A stretch of 34,224 bases of DNA from Campylobacteraceae bacterium (GCA_031284315.1 JAITAB010000029.1:1-34224), one strand, 5' to 3'. Shown: positions 1 to 8,276, counted from the first letter of the stretch. A program made the numbers and translations. The notes: generated by a model from the letters alone, not told the origin.

Positions 1-42
1 ATCCAAAATATTTTCACTGTATTCTTCCAAATTTTCCGACAT
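1..42 (-). CDS. 5' end of an unidentified minus-strand gene (partial)
   Basis: An ATG read on the minus strand at 42-40 opens a frame that stays open to the window edge and encodes MSENLEEYSENILD. A purine-rich AGAAGAG lies about ten bases upstream of the start, which is an acceptable but not strong ribosome binding site. The acidic, helix-prone N-terminus does not identify a family. The gene would be divergent from the lipoprotein pair that starts at 158, sharing an AT-rich 115-base spacer. Only 14 codons are visible, so this is a tentative gene start. Confidence 0.45.
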   Translation of the reverse strand, partial: MSENLEEYSENILD

Positions 43-157
43 ATATACGCTCTTCTAGACTTATTTAATATTCGGATAATATTACTTTGGCTAAAATACC
101 TCAACGCCATATAGATAAACGCTTTATATAGCGTTATAGCAAAAATAAGGAGTTTAC

Positions 158-301
158 ATGAAGTATTTTGGATTTGCCATGGTTATTATAGCGATGTTTG
201 TTTTAAGCGGCTGCGTTATCAGAAAAAACAAAGAAACAACAAGTACGACATCTATTGTTATTGTCCCTGACAGTCAATACAAAGCTGGAGAAAAACGATG
301 A
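158..301 (+). CDS. Small (47 aa) lipoprotein
   Basis: The 47-residue product begins MKYFGFAMVIIAMFVLSGC, a classic lipoprotein signal with lipobox LSGC and the lipidated cysteine at residue 19. Only about 28 residues would remain after processing: a basic stretch (RKNK), a Thr/Ser-rich linker and a hydrophilic tail. The start is supported by AAGGAG at 147-152. The stop codon overlaps the ATG of the next lipoprotein gene (ATGA at 298-301), so the two are almost certainly translated together. I do not recognise a family. It may be a small partner of the HpaA-like protein, but that is inference from the overlap alone. Confidence 0.8.
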   Translation: MKYFGFAMVIIAMFVLSGCVIRKNKETTSTTSIVIVPDSQYKAGEKR

Positions 302-1071
302 AAAATCTTTATATCGCGCTTGTCTGCGCTTTTCTTTTTAGCGGCTGCACTGAACATGTATTGCCAAATATAAATTTTCAGGCGAAATATTATGAACCCT
401 CTTATGCTCTAAACAAAACCGACATCGCCGTAATGAATCCGAACATCAGGATAAATCTCCAATCTACCGATATTATTAAGCAATACATGAGTCCAAGATT
501 TTTGTACGATATAAACGAATTAAATTTTGCTTTATCAAGAGATATAGGGCGCATATTGGAATCAAAAGACTTCGACACATCAAAAAAATTTAACAGTATT
601 AATGGCATGAGCGGCGAAGAGAGGCGAAAAATACCGATAGTTTTTTATCCTGAAATAGTTATAAATATAAAAGAAAACTCCATGACAACAGTAGTAAAAA
701 GCTTGTCGTTATTTTTGCTTGGATTGAATGACAGAGAAATAAACAGGCGCATGGAAGGAGTTCTAATCATCGACGCTCATGCCACTATAAATATAATTGA
801 GCCGCTCTCTGCCAAAAAGATTTGGAGCGAGAGCGCGTACGCAAAAACATTAACAATTCCAATTAGTTATGCCGAATTGGATGCTACCATGTATCCAAAA
901 AGCCCAAATTCGCACGATGCTTCCAGGACTTTTTACAATACTGTAAAACAGATTGACGATATTATTGTTGATATATATAACTCCGCAATGTTCAGCATAG
1001 ATGAGTATGTGAATACGCAAAGAGTTAAATCTTTGGCAAAAGAGGCCGAAAAACTAAAAGCGTTAAATTAA
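298..1071 (+). CDS. HpaA-family (neuraminyllactose-binding haemagglutinin-like) lipoprotein
   Basis: The 257-aa product starts with a lipoprotein signal (lipobox FSGC, cysteine at residue 17). The mature part resembles Helicobacter pylori HpaA as I recall it: an early KYYEPSYAL segment, a central block RMEGVLIIDAHATINIIEPL close to MEGVLIPAGFVKVTILEP of HpaA, and a lysine/glutamate-rich C-terminal helix. H. pylori HpaA is a surface lipoprotein and adhesin of about 260 aa, so the length fits. The KRTIQKK motif once proposed for sialic acid binding is not seen, so a haemagglutinin role should not be assumed. The gene overlaps the upstream small lipoprotein gene by 4 bases and is probably its operon partner. 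The family call rests on remembered motif similarity, not on a search. Confidence 0.65.
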   Translation: MKNLYIALVCAFLFSGCTEHVLPNINFQAKYYEPSYALNKTDIAVMNPNIRINLQSTDIIKQYMSPRFLYDINELNFALSRDIGRILESKDFDTSKKFNSINGMSGEERRKIPIVFYPEIVINIKENSMTTVVKSLSLFLLGLNDREINRRMEGVLIIDAHATINIIEPLSAKKIWSESAYAKTLTIPISYAELDATMYPKSPNSHDASRTFYNTVKQIDDIIVDIYNSAMFSIDEYVNTQRVKSLAKEAEKLKALN

Positions 1072-1111
1072 GATTAGGGGAAATATCGCGGTAATCTTAA
1101 ATGGATTTTTA
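1068..1111 (+). terminator. Possible terminator after the lipoprotein pair
   Basis: TTAAGATTA at 1068-1076 and TAATCTTAA at 1092-1100 form a perfect 9-bp inverted repeat with a 15-base loop that starts inside the stop codon of the HpaA-like gene. A short T run follows at 1106-1110. The stem is AT-rich and therefore weak, so it could be an inefficient terminator or chance. Confidence 0.3.
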
Positions 1112-1193
1112 TATTCCCATCAACTGCTTTGAAACATGCGCATCATTAAATATTTTAAGCTGAAAATGCACCGCAAGAATGGAGTTTGAAAAA

Positions 1194-1569
1194 TGGTGGA
1201 AGTGAGGGGAATTGAACCCCTGTCCAAAAACAGCCCCGACTTAATATCTACATGCTTAGAAGGATTGATTTTATCTTTGTTTTTGCTTCGCTCAATCCGC
1301 GAAAACTACGCAAAAACGCAGGCTTAAATTTCAATATTAGCGTCAGCCGCGCGCCAAATCAAGCTATCTGTTTTTTGAGCCTTGCGAAATCCGCTTAGAT
1401 AGCGTCCGCGGTGCAAAGCCTCCCTTTAAGGATAAAACTTACGCGACTTTTGCGTAAGCGGGAGCGAAATTTTTGTTATTTGCGTCTAAAATTAATGAAC
1501 TTTTTGCGCTCTGTTCAAAGCGGCATGCAATCAAGCCAAACCTGCTCCTGTCGAAGCCAAGCCACTCCC
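1194..1569 (-). ncRNA. ssrA: tmRNA (ssrA)
   Basis: Transfer-messenger RNA rescues stalled ribosomes and tags their peptides for proteolysis. On the minus strand the 5' end GGGAGTGGCTTGGCTTCGAC and the 3' end GGTTCAATTCCCCTC..CACTTCCACCA form the tRNA-like domain. GGGAGTG pairs with CACTTCC with one G-U pair, and CCA is encoded. The tag frame runs from a GCA resume codon at 1483 to a TAA at 1439 and encodes ANNKNFAPAYAKVA, close to the Campylobacter type tag ending in APAYAKAA as I recall it. The total length of 376 bases is normal for a one-piece tmRNA. The gene ends 12 bases from the trpA stop and lies on the same strand, downstream of it. Confidence 0.96.
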
Positions 1570-1580
1570 AAAAGCCCGTT

Positions 1581-2321
1581 TTATTCATTGATTAACTCTT
1601 TGATATTGCGGGCAAGGAGCGCAATTTTATCTATTTTTTGCGTTTTAGTCAAGCCTTCGTTTAAAAGTATCTTGATAAACGCGCTTCCTACGATAACGCC
1701 GTCAACGCCTTTGGCTTTCGCTTTCGCGCTTTTTTCATTTACTCCAAAGCCGACAAATACGGGCGTATCGGTGCAATTTTTTATATCTTGCGCGATTTGA
1801 CTCAAATCCTCTTCAGCTCCGCTTCCCGTTATGCCCGCGTAAGCTACAAGATAGATAAATCCCGAAGAGTTTTTGGCTATTTTGACTATCCTCTCTTTTG
1901 AGTGCGTGGGAGCTATAAAATCAATGAGATTTAATCCCATATTTTCCAAAAATAGTTTATAGGGCGCGGCCTCTTCAAAAGGCAGGTCTGGAATGATAAA
2001 CCCGCTAACTCCGCACTCTCTTGCCTTTGCGGCGAAATAATCAAGCCCCTTGCGATAAAAAGGATTGAAATATCCCATCCAATATGTGGAAATTTCGGGC
2101 GCGGTTTTTTTGGAAATTTCAAACACGCGCTCCACTTTGAAGCCTCCATGCAAGGCTTTCAGATTTGCCTCTTCTATCACTGCCCCGTCAGCCGCAGGAT
2201 CTGAAAACGGCACGCCAAGCTCTATTATGTCCGCGCCTGCATTTTTCAAAGCCAAAGCCGCATCAATGCTAAAATTTACATCCGGATATCCCGCCGTTAT
2301 ATACGCAACTAACTGTTTCAA
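1581..2321 (-). CDS. trpA: Tryptophan synthase alpha subunit
   Basis: TrpA cleaves indole-3-glycerol phosphate to indole and glyceraldehyde-3-phosphate, passing indole to TrpB in the last step of tryptophan synthesis. The 246-aa product has the TIM-barrel motif IELGVPFSDPAADG, with catalytic Glu34 and Asp45 at the same 11-residue spacing as Glu49/Asp60 of the Salmonella enzyme. It also has the phosphate-binding GFGV and VIVGSAF segments near the C-terminus. The start is a TTG preceded by GGAGG with a 4-base gap; no ATG fits better. No other trp gene is adjacent, so trpA is detached from any trp operon here. It diverges from panB. Confidence 0.96.
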   Translation of the reverse strand: MKQLVAYITAGYPDVNFSIDAALALKNAGADIIELGVPFSDPAADGAVIEEANLKALHGGFKVERVFEISKKTAPEISTYWMGYFNPFYRKGLDYFAAKARECGVSGFIIPDLPFEEAAPYKLFLENMGLNLIDFIAPTHSKERIVKIAKNSSGFIYLVAYAGITGSGAEEDLSQIAQDIKNCTDTPVFVGFGVNEKSAKAKAKGVDGVIVGSAFIKILLNEGLTKTQKIDKIALLARNIKELINE

Positions 2322-2378
2322 TTTGCCTCCGTTGGCGTAGTGATTTGAGTTTTTAACTCTTTTGCTGTTTTTTATGGA

Positions 2379-2384
2379 TATAAT
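2379..2384 (+). promoter_or_regulatory. -10 box of panB promoter
   Basis: A consensus TATAAT lies 40 bases before the panB ATG in the trpA/panB divergent spacer, preceded by a T-rich stretch. This suits the relaxed -35 requirement known for sigma-70 promoters in this phylum. Confidence 0.6.
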
Positions 2385-2424
2385 TGTAACATTTAAAATC
2401 TAAAATTTTCAGAGGATAGCTGCC

Positions 2425-3207
2425 ATGAGAACGATAACTTCAATAAAAAACGCAAAAAACAGCGAAAAACTTGTCGTAATTACCGCTTATGACGCGCTTT
2501 TTGCACGCCTTTTTGACCAAAGGGCGGACATAATACTTGTAGGGGACAGCTTAAATAACAGCTTTAACGGACAAAACGATACTTTAAGCGCAGATATAAA
2601 TATGATGATTTACCACACAAAAGCCGTTTTAAGGGGCGCGAAAAATACATTTGTGATTTCCGACATGCCGTTTGCTTCGTACATGGACGAAAAAACTGCC
2701 CTAAAAAATGCCTCTAAAATTTATCAGCAGACTTCCGCGCATGCCGTAAAAATAGAAGGCGGAGTTGAGCGCGCGCATATTGTAAAAGCTCTTGTCAATA
2801 ACTCTATAGCAGTCGCGGGACATATCGGACTTATGCCGCAGTTCGCAAGAAGCGAAGGCGGTTTTAAAGTAAAAGGCAAAGATGAGAAAAGCATGCAAAA
2901 ACTCATAGACGACGCCAAAGCGATAGAAGATGCGGGCGCGTTTTGCATAGTCATAGAGGGCGTCAAAGAGGAAGCGGCAAAAGCCGTAACCGAAGCTGTG
3001 AAAATACCGACTATCGGCATAGGCGCGGGCAGATATACAGACGGGCAAGTGATTGTTTGGAGCGATATGCTGGGCTTTTTTGAAGAGTTTAAGCCAAAAT
3101 TTGTCAAACGCTATCTAAACGGCGCGGATTTGGTGAAAAAAGCGGTTGAGCAGTATGCGCATGATGTGAAAAATGGGAAATTTCCCGATGACGAATTTAT
3201 ATATTAA
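2425..3207 (+). CDS. panB: 3-methyl-2-oxobutanoate hydroxymethyltransferase
   Basis: PanB transfers a hydroxymethyl group from 5,10-methylene-tetrahydrofolate to 2-oxoisovalerate to give ketopantoate, the first committed step to pantothenate and CoA. The 260-aa product has the expected family features: [14 protein letters not shown] near the N-terminus, the metal-site region [15 protein letters not shown] in mid-protein, GHIGLMPQ, and the [15 protein letters not shown] block near the C-terminus. AGAGGA precedes the ATG by about 8 bases. ruvB starts 8 bases after its stop, so panB leads a plus-strand run of panB, ruvB and a permease gene. Confidence 0.96.
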   Translation: MRTITSIKNAKNSEKLVVITAYDALFARLFDQRADIILVGDSLNNSFNGQNDTLSADINMMIYHTKAVLRGAKNTFVISDMPFASYMDEKTALKNASKIYQQTSAHAVKIEGGVERAHIVKALVNNSIAVAGHIGLMPQFARSEGGFKVKGKDEKSMQKLIDDAKAIEDAGAFCIVIEGVKEEAAKAVTEAVKIPTIGIGAGRYTDGQVIVWSDMLGFFEEFKPKFVKRYLNGADLVKKAVEQYAHDVKNGKFPDDEFIY

Positions 3208-3215
3208 GTGAAAAC

Positions 3216-4238
3216 ATGGAAAGAATCGTTGAGATAGAAAAGATAAAGTTTGACAATGAGTACGAAAACTCGCTGCGCCCAAAATCATGGGGCGATTATA
3301 TCGGACAGGATAAAATCAAAAAAAACCTGCAAGTTTTTATAGAAGCGTCCAAAAAAAGAAACGAAAGTTTAGACCATGTGTTGTTTTTCGGACCTCCCGG
3401 GCTTGGCAAAACGACGCTGGCGTATTTGATAGCCGCCGAAATGAATACAAATATAAAAATAACCGCCGCTCCTATGATAGAAAAAAGCGGCGATTTGGCG
3501 GCGATTTTGACAAATCTTCAAGAAGGAGACATACTTTTTATAGATGAAATTCACAGGCTTTCTCCCGCTATTGAAGAGATTTTGTATCCGGCTATGGAGG
3601 ATTTCAGGCTTGATATTATCATAGGAAGCGGACCTGCCGCGCAGACGATAAAGATAGACCTGCCGCGCTTTACGCTCATAGGCGCGACTACGCGGGCTGG
3701 CATGATAAGCTCGCCTTTGAGAGACAGGTTTGGCATGCATTTCAGGCTTCAGTTTTATTCACAGGGCGAGCTTGGCAAAATAATCCAAAAAGCTTCTTTT
3801 AAATTAAACTTTGCATGCAAAGAAGACGCCGCCGCAGAGATGGCGAAAAGATGCAGAGGGACGCCGCGAATAGCTTTGAGACTGTTAAAACGCGTACGGG
3901 ATTTTGCGCAGATACACAATGAAGAGTTGATTTCCATAGAGCGCGCCAAATACGGACTTGACGAACTTGGCGTGGATGAACAGGGATTTGACGAAATGGA
4001 TATAAAATTTTTGCGCATTTTATTTGAAGCAAAAGGACGACCCATAGGTTTAAGCACCATAGCGGCGGCTTTGAGCGAAGACGAGGGAACGGTGGAAGAT
4101 GTGATAGAGCCTTATCTGATAGCCACAGGATATATTGAAAGAACGGCGCGCGGGCGCATTGCCACGCCGAAATCTTATGAACTTTTTAGACTGTCGCCTG
4201 TAAATATAGGGCTTTTTAAGGATATAAATGAGAGCTGA
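3216..4238 (+). CDS. ruvB: Holliday junction branch migration helicase RuvB
   Basis: RuvB is the hexameric AAA+ motor that, with RuvA, drives branch migration of Holliday junctions during recombination repair. The 340-aa product shows the RuvB start [11 protein letters not shown], Walker [10 protein letters not shown], Walker B LFIDEIH, sensor 1 in LIGATTRAG, an arginine-finger region SPLRDRFG, sensor 2 in GTPRIALRL, and the C-terminal winged-helix segment ([10 protein letters not shown]). Its length matches the family. The ribosome binding site is weak, so it may depend on translation of panB just upstream. The last 11 bases overlap the next gene. ruvA and ruvC are not in the window. Confidence 0.97.
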   Translation: MERIVEIEKIKFDNEYENSLRPKSWGDYIGQDKIKKNLQVFIEASKKRNESLDHVLFFGPPGLGKTTLAYLIAAEMNTNIKITAAPMIEKSGDLAAILTNLQEGDILFIDEIHRLSPAIEEILYPAMEDFRLDIIIGSGPAAQTIKIDLPRFTLIGATTRAGMISSPLRDRFGMHFRLQFYSQGELGKIIQKASFKLNFACKEDAAAEMAKRCRGTPRIALRLLKRVRDFAQIHNEELISIERAKYGLDELGVDEQGFDEMDIKFLRILFEAKGRPIGLSTIAAALSEDEGTVEDVIEPYLIATGYIERTARGRIATPKSYELFRLSPVNIGLFKDINES

Positions 4239-5277
4239 CAACCGCTTTTTTATTCTGTCCGTTTTTCTTTTGACGCTTTACGGCATGGTCAAACTCTATT
4301 CGCCGTTTTTGCTTGATATTACGATAGCTTCGCTGTTGGCTATAGCCATGAGCAGTATCAATACTTTTGTCCAAAAATTTGTGAAATTTCCCTTTTTGTC
4401 AGCGTTTTTGACGACTTTGATACTGCTTTTGCTCTTTTTCGCGCCGATAAGTTACGCGGCTACTACTCTGACAAATTCGCTTATACATGTGAATGATGAT
4501 TTCATAGAAAAAACGGTAACTTTTTTATCAGATATAAAACTTTCCCTGCCGCAATCTCTAAGCTTTTTGGAGCCTGACATAGACGGATATTTTACAAATA
4601 TAGACAAAGCGGCGATAGCGGCGAAAGTCGTATCCTACGCGACATTTATCGGCAAAATGAGCGCGGGCTTTTTGAAAGATATGGTTTTGATAATTATATT
4701 TTTCTTTTTTGCGACATATTACGGCAAGACATTAAGCGCGTATTTTCAAAGCGTAATGCCGATAAGCAAAAAAGAGGCGGACGCCGTATTTTCCGAAGTT
4801 GCCAATGTCATGAGCGTAGTATTTTACTCTATCATTTTAACGGCTATTTTAGAAGGCGTTTTATTTGCTTTTATCGGTATGGCTTATGGATACAACGCTC
4901 TCATGCTGGGCATACTGTACGGTTTTGCCTCATTGATACCCATCATCGGCGGTGCGCTTGTGTGGCTTCCCTTGTCGCTATTGGAGTTTTCAAACGGCAA
5001 TACAGCCTCCGCAATCGTCATAGCCATGTACTCTTTTTTAGGCATCGGCGCTGTGGATAATTTCGTAAAACCCCTCATCATCAAATATGTAAACAAAATG
5101 CTTTTAAAAACGCCCGTTTATTTCAATACGCTTTTGATATTTTTCTCCATCATCGCAGGACTTGCGTCATTTGGCTTTTGGGGAATGATTTTGGGTCCTG
5201 CCATCACGACATTTTTTATATCGCTTTTGAAACTTTTCCGCAGTATAAAAGAGAAAAATTTGCAAGGCGGTTTATAG
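4228..5277 (+). CDS. AI-2E family (PerM/YhhT-like) membrane permease
   Basis: The 349-aa product has the layout of the AI-2E transporter family: paired N-terminal membrane helices (residues about 5-45 and 55-78), a soluble segment, and a C-terminal set of helices holding the conserved region [21 protein letters not shown], followed by NFVKPLIIK and [10 protein letters not shown]. Members export varied small molecules or ions. The AI-2 substrate of the founding member should not be assumed, although luxS lies about 3.5 kb away. The start overlaps the end of ruvB by 11 bases, so it is co-transcribed with panB-ruvB. Confidence 0.88.
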   Translation: MRADNRFFILSVFLLTLYGMVKLYSPFLLDITIASLLAIAMSSINTFVQKFVKFPFLSAFLTTLILLLLFFAPISYAATTLTNSLIHVNDDFIEKTVTFLSDIKLSLPQSLSFLEPDIDGYFTNIDKAAIAAKVVSYATFIGKMSAGFLKDMVLIIIFFFFATYYGKTLSAYFQSVMPISKKEADAVFSEVANVMSVVFYSIILTAILEGVLFAFIGMAYGYNALMLGILYGFASLIPIIGGALVWLPLSLLEFSNGNTASAIVIAMYSFLGIGAVDNFVKPLIIKYVNKMLLKTPVYFNTLLIFFSIIAGLASFGFWGMILGPAITTFFISLLKLFRSIKEKNLQGGL

Positions 5278-5617
5278 GGCGCAAAAGTTGGTTTTTTTGG
5301 CATTTTGCGTCTTTATCGCAGGTTACTCCAACTTTGCGCATTTGTCAGTTCAAACCTTTCATGCCGCAAAGCGCGGAGATACGCAAAGCGTTATAAAATA
5401 TCAAACAACTTATATTTTTAAAATTGCGCTATTATTTTTAATTTTTCTGAATTGCCGCACCGCATTCTACGGCTCGCAATGATGGAATGGGCGGCACAAA
5501 ATGGATGCCGTTTTTTTACATAATTCACACTGTAAAACGCGGCGTTCACATTGGCTTTTTTATTGTACAATGTGCAAAATTTTATTTTCATTTGCGCTTG
5601 TGAGGGGTTTGAAGGTC
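5278..5617. other. Spacer after the permease gene; possible small or decayed frame
   Basis: No firm gene lies here. A plus-strand frame from a TTG at 5288 to 5482 would give 64 residues with a hydrophobic signal-like start (LVFLAFCVFIAG) followed by AAKRGDTQSVIKY, which recalls the opening of an ankyrin repeat, and then a second hydrophobic stretch. It could be the stump of a secreted ankyrin-repeat gene or noise. Around 5568 a TACAAT hexamer lies in a short palindrome (ACATTG..CAATGT) upstream of the YhbP-like gene and may be part of its promoter. Confidence 0.3.
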
Positions 5618-6028
5618 ATGGACAAAGAGTTGATAACATTTATAAAAAGGCATCATGTGCTGAGTATATGCTCCTTAGAAGAGGGCAAAACTTGGTCTGC
5701 AAGCTGTTTTTACGCGTTTTGGGAAGAGGAGTGCGCGTTTGTTTTCGCTTCCGATGAAAATACGCGGCACATGAAAAATATCGTGAAAAATCCCTTTGTC
5801 AGCGGCACAATCATACTTGAAACAAAAGAGATAGGGCTTATACAGGGACTTCAATTTGAAGGAAGCGCGAAAAAAGCCTGCATGGACGCCAAACAACTCT
5901 ATTTTGAAGCGTATCCGTTTGCGCGCGCTCTATTCCCAAAACTCTGGCAAATAGAGATAACTTACGCCAAATTTACCGACAACCGCTTAGGGTTCGGCAA
6001 GAAAATAGAATGGAGAGCAGGGGAATAA
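5618..6028 (+). CDS. YhbP/UPF0306-like flavin-binding split-barrel protein
   Basis: The 136-aa product resembles E. coli YhbP (UPF0306), a small protein of the pyridoxamine-phosphate-oxidase-like split-barrel fold. Matching features are HHVLSICSLEEG near the start, the FYAFWEEECAFVFASDENTRH block, IQGLQFEG in the middle, and the C-terminal signature FTDNRLGFGKKIEW. The biochemical role of the family is not established; FMN binding is an expectation from the fold. The frame could extend upstream, but the family N-terminus begins at MDKELITFI (ATG 5618), with GAAGG just before it. REP-like palindromes start about 25 bases after the stop. Confidence 0.8.
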   Translation: MDKELITFIKRHHVLSICSLEEGKTWSASCFYAFWEEECAFVFASDENTRHMKNIVKNPFVSGTIILETKEIGLIQGLQFEGSAKKACMDAKQLYFEAYPFARALFPKLWQIEITYAKFTDNRLGFGKKIEWRAGE

Positions 6029-6054
6029 CGAAACATGGCGCATGCATATAATTT

Positions 6055-6206
6055 GGATTCCCGCACCCCCTTTCGTCATTCCCGCGTAGGCGGGAATCCA
6101 TACCCTTGTCATCCCCATTTCCTTTTTGGATTCCCGCTTTCGCGGGAATGACATAGAGGATTGTCATTCCCGTTTCCTTCCGTCATTCCCGCGTAGGCGG
6201 GAATCC
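6055..6206. repeat. REP-like palindrome cluster 1
   Basis: This intergenic stretch holds several copies, in both orientations, of GTCATTCCCGC..GCGGGAATCCA, a hairpin with an 8-bp GC-rich stem. Clear units are at about 6074-6098, 6128-6152 and 6182-6206. Such dispersed palindromes behave like REP elements and are often mobilised by a RAYT transposase encoded elsewhere; none is seen here. It separates the YhbP-like gene from the hsdS pseudogene. Confidence 0.85.
6082..6170 (+). repeat. 89-bp direct repeat, left copy
   Basis: This segment recurs at 7520-7608 with one difference (A at 6147, T at 7585). It includes a REP-like palindrome and unique spacer sequence, so the identity goes beyond the shared palindrome. 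The two copies bracket the hsdS pseudogene 1438 bases apart. Confidence 0.9.
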
Positions 6207-6257
6207 ACAAAATAGTACCTTTTTCATCATTAGAGACAAAGCGCGGCGTTTCGTTCA

Positions 6258-7355
6258 TTACGCGATCGCCTTAAATGCAAGCAGTTTGTTTCTGTAATGC
6301 TCGTATTGTTTTTGACGCGCTTTAATCTCGGCGGGCAAACCCTCGCTTATATCGTTTACCAATGCGTCAAACTTATCAAGTATTTTTACAATTCGTTCTT
6401 GCTTATGAAGCGGCGGAAGGGGGATTTTGAATTGAGAATAAGTCGAAATCCATTGTCTGGCATGATTTGAAGGAGCATATCTGATGCACTTCATTGCATA
6501 ATATATAAATCTAAAATTAACTTCGCCTTTAGGACTTAATATTTTCATGGCTGAGCTTTTAACCTTAAAAACAAAATCAACCCAATGAAACGATGTTGTA
6601 AAATCATCAAAAATAATCACAGGTTTTTGCCCGCTTGCTTGATACACTCCGTTTGTCTCATTGGTATAACCCAAAATAAATGTATCTCCTGCGGTCAAAA
6701 CGGGCGTATCAAACTTATCATTATAATTTGTGGATTTTACTATATATTTATCTGGACGCTCAAAGGCAATTACTTCTCCGAGCGTTGTCCATACAACTGA
6801 CGGATTGTTTAGCGAGAAAGTTAAAAGCTTATCGCGAAAAAAGCGATACTGCTTTTTTCGCGCTTGCAGCTCCGCTTGCAGCTCGGTAAACTTATCTAAT
6901 ATATTAACAATTTCTTGCTGAATTTCCAGCGGCGGAACAGGTATTAAAAGCTTTGCCAAATCGCTTCCATAAACATGAGGAACTCCGCTTCCTCTTTTGG
7001 AATTATGTATTTTTTCTTGCATATTTTTTAAAAAATAATATGTATATTTGGGAATTAACAGCTTATCGTCAGGGTTTACTGAAAACGAGTCAGATAAAAA
7101 TACAGGAATAGTCCAAAAATTAATAAATCCCGCATATGCTCCCGAAGCTGATACGGAAATAGTTTCGCCTGTTCTATTTGCAATATTGTGATAATAAGCG
7201 GGAGTTTGTCCGCCTGCGATAACGGGGATATCGCCAACAACCGTATCTTTTTGTGTGATAGTTGAACCGCGTTAAAATTCGCACACTTCGCCGAGCGGCT
7301 TAAATTCAACGCCGTTAGGGCAAAGTTTGGCGATTAACTTTTCTATTTTATTCAT
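6258..7355 (-). pseudogene. hsdS: Type I restriction specificity subunit HsdS, interrupted by a stop codon
   Basis: HsdS recognises the DNA target of type I restriction-modification enzymes. Read from an ATG at 7355, the frame gives MNKIEKLIAKLCPNGVEFKP, a typical HsdS start, then a TAA at codon 28 (7274-7272). After that it continues without a break for 337 more codons. The rest holds a first target-recognition region, the conserved repeat IPVPPLEIQQEIVNILDKF, a second recognition region, and IPLPPLHKQERIVKILDKF with a coiled-coil tail QKQYEHYRNKLLAF. The full frame would be 365 aa, close to normal. A shorter 254-aa product could start at the Met at 7022 but would lack most of the first recognition domain. 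No hsdM or hsdR is adjacent. It is a broken, orphan specificity gene lying between direct repeats. Confidence 0.85.
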
Positions 7356-7519
7356 TTACCCGCGCCTTTGTTTTTTGCGAATTCTATCATAATTTTAAAA
7401 TTTTGCCATATTTAGCGGCTTGCGCGCACTCTTAAAAATGAAATTATTTTAAAAACCTAATTGTCCGCCCGCCGCGCCTTTGACGCAAAACGATAATGGA
7501 CAGCCGTAATTGAGCGTAA

Positions 7520-7608
7520 CCGCGTAGGCGGGAATCCATACCCTTGTCATCCCCATTTCCTTTTTGGATTCCCGCTTTCGCGGGTATGACATAGAGGATT
7601 GTCATTCC
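7520..7608 (+). repeat. 89-bp direct repeat, right copy
   Basis: This is the partner of 6082-6170, with 88 of 89 bases identical. It lies about 165 bases upstream of the hsdS start. Confidence 0.9.
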
Positions 7609-7662
7609 GTCCCCTTTCGTCCCCTTCCGTCATACATGCGTCCCCTTCCGTCATTCCCGCGA

Positions 7663-7976
7663 CCGAACGACAAGCGAAGCGCATATCGTGAGGGAAGGCG
7701 GGAATCCACACTCTTTCGTCATTCCCGCGCAGGCGGGAATCCATACATGACGCATGTATATAATTTGGATACCCGCACCCCTTTCGTCATTCCCGCGACC
7801 CCTTTCGTCATTCCCGCGTAGGCGGGAATCCAAATTATTCTATCGCTTCCATAAAGAAATGCGTATCGTGGATTTATAAAAGCTGCCATGAGATAGATTC
7901 CCGCTTTCGCGGGAATGACGGAAAAGGTGTGGATTCCCGCCCTTCCCTCACGATATGCGCTTCGCTTGTCGTTCGG
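7663..7976. repeat. Inverted repeat made of two long-loop palindrome variants
   Basis: The 45-base segment 7663-7707 recurs in reverse complement at 7931-7976 with a single extra base. The arms are separated by about 220 bases holding shorter palindromes. Together they could form a long cruciform or RNA stem. Confidence 0.85.
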
Positions 7977-8084
7977 GCGCATGTATGACGGAAAGGAGGG
8001 CGCATGTGTTTTGCATAACAAATGTGTTTTGCAGACAAAATGATTTTTCGCCGAGAGAAGGTTTTTTTGTTTAGAAAATTTGCT

Positions 8085-8276
8085 TTACGCCCAGCCGATG
8101 TTTTTCAATCTTGAAAGGTTATTGTTTAATTTTAGCTTATTAACTGCAACTACTCTTGCGATTTTAACATGAAGCGTGTCATCGTCAAGCCGTATCGTTT
8201 TGATTTTAAAATCCTCACTTTTATTGTAAGGAATAAAATGGACAAGAAACGCGCTTTGCCTTTTGACATGCGCTAA
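8085..8276 (-). other. Open frame continuing in phase after the luxS stop
   Basis: Immediately after the luxS TAA the same frame stays open for 63 codons, ending at a TAA at 8087-8085. The peptide is hydrophilic and plausible-looking (for example DFKIKTIRLDDDTLHVKIAR and LSRLKNIGWA), with codon use like real genes here. It has no ATG, GTG or early TTG start. It could be the remnant of a separate gene that lost its start, a gene fragment with a frameshift near its start, or chance. I do not recognise the family. Confidence 0.25.

Larger units (their letters stand above)
7517..7976. repeat. REP-like palindrome cluster 2
   Basis: At least six palindrome units occur, in both orientations, including 7571-7590 (CCCGCTTTCGCGGG core), 7650-7707, 7716-7741, 7806-7831 and 7900-7920. 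Two units carry a roughly 30-base loop insert reading ACGACAAGCGAAGCGCAT and onward in place of the usual 4-base loop. Confidence 0.85.
7356..8084. other. Non-coding zone between hsdS and luxS, mostly palindromes
   Basis: About 150 bases upstream of hsdS show nothing recognisable, and no hsdM remnant. From 7517 to about 7980 the sequence is REP-like palindromes and their long-loop variants. Short open frames here are products of the repeats. From 7980 to 8084 nothing stands out. Confidence 0.7.

Noticed and set aside
2724-3107. Long open frames opposite panB (and similar ones opposite gspD, plsX and luxS)
   Set aside because: They lie fully antisense to genes with strong family motifs and lack ribosome binding sites, so they are shadows.
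5501-5617. A 39-residue N-terminal extension of the YhbP-like protein
   Set aside because: The family start is at MDKELITFI. The extension is cysteine-rich, looks random, and runs through a probable promoter.
7517-7976. Possible CRISPR array
   Set aside because: Repeat units occur in both orientations, with variable spacing and variable loops, and no cas genes. The pattern is of dispersed palindromes, not a CRISPR.
7547-8021. Several overlapping frames with DSRLRGNDE or VIPAKAGI repeats
   Set aside because: They are translations of the GTCATTCCCGC..GCGGGAATCC palindromes in different frames, with no start signals or protein-like composition.
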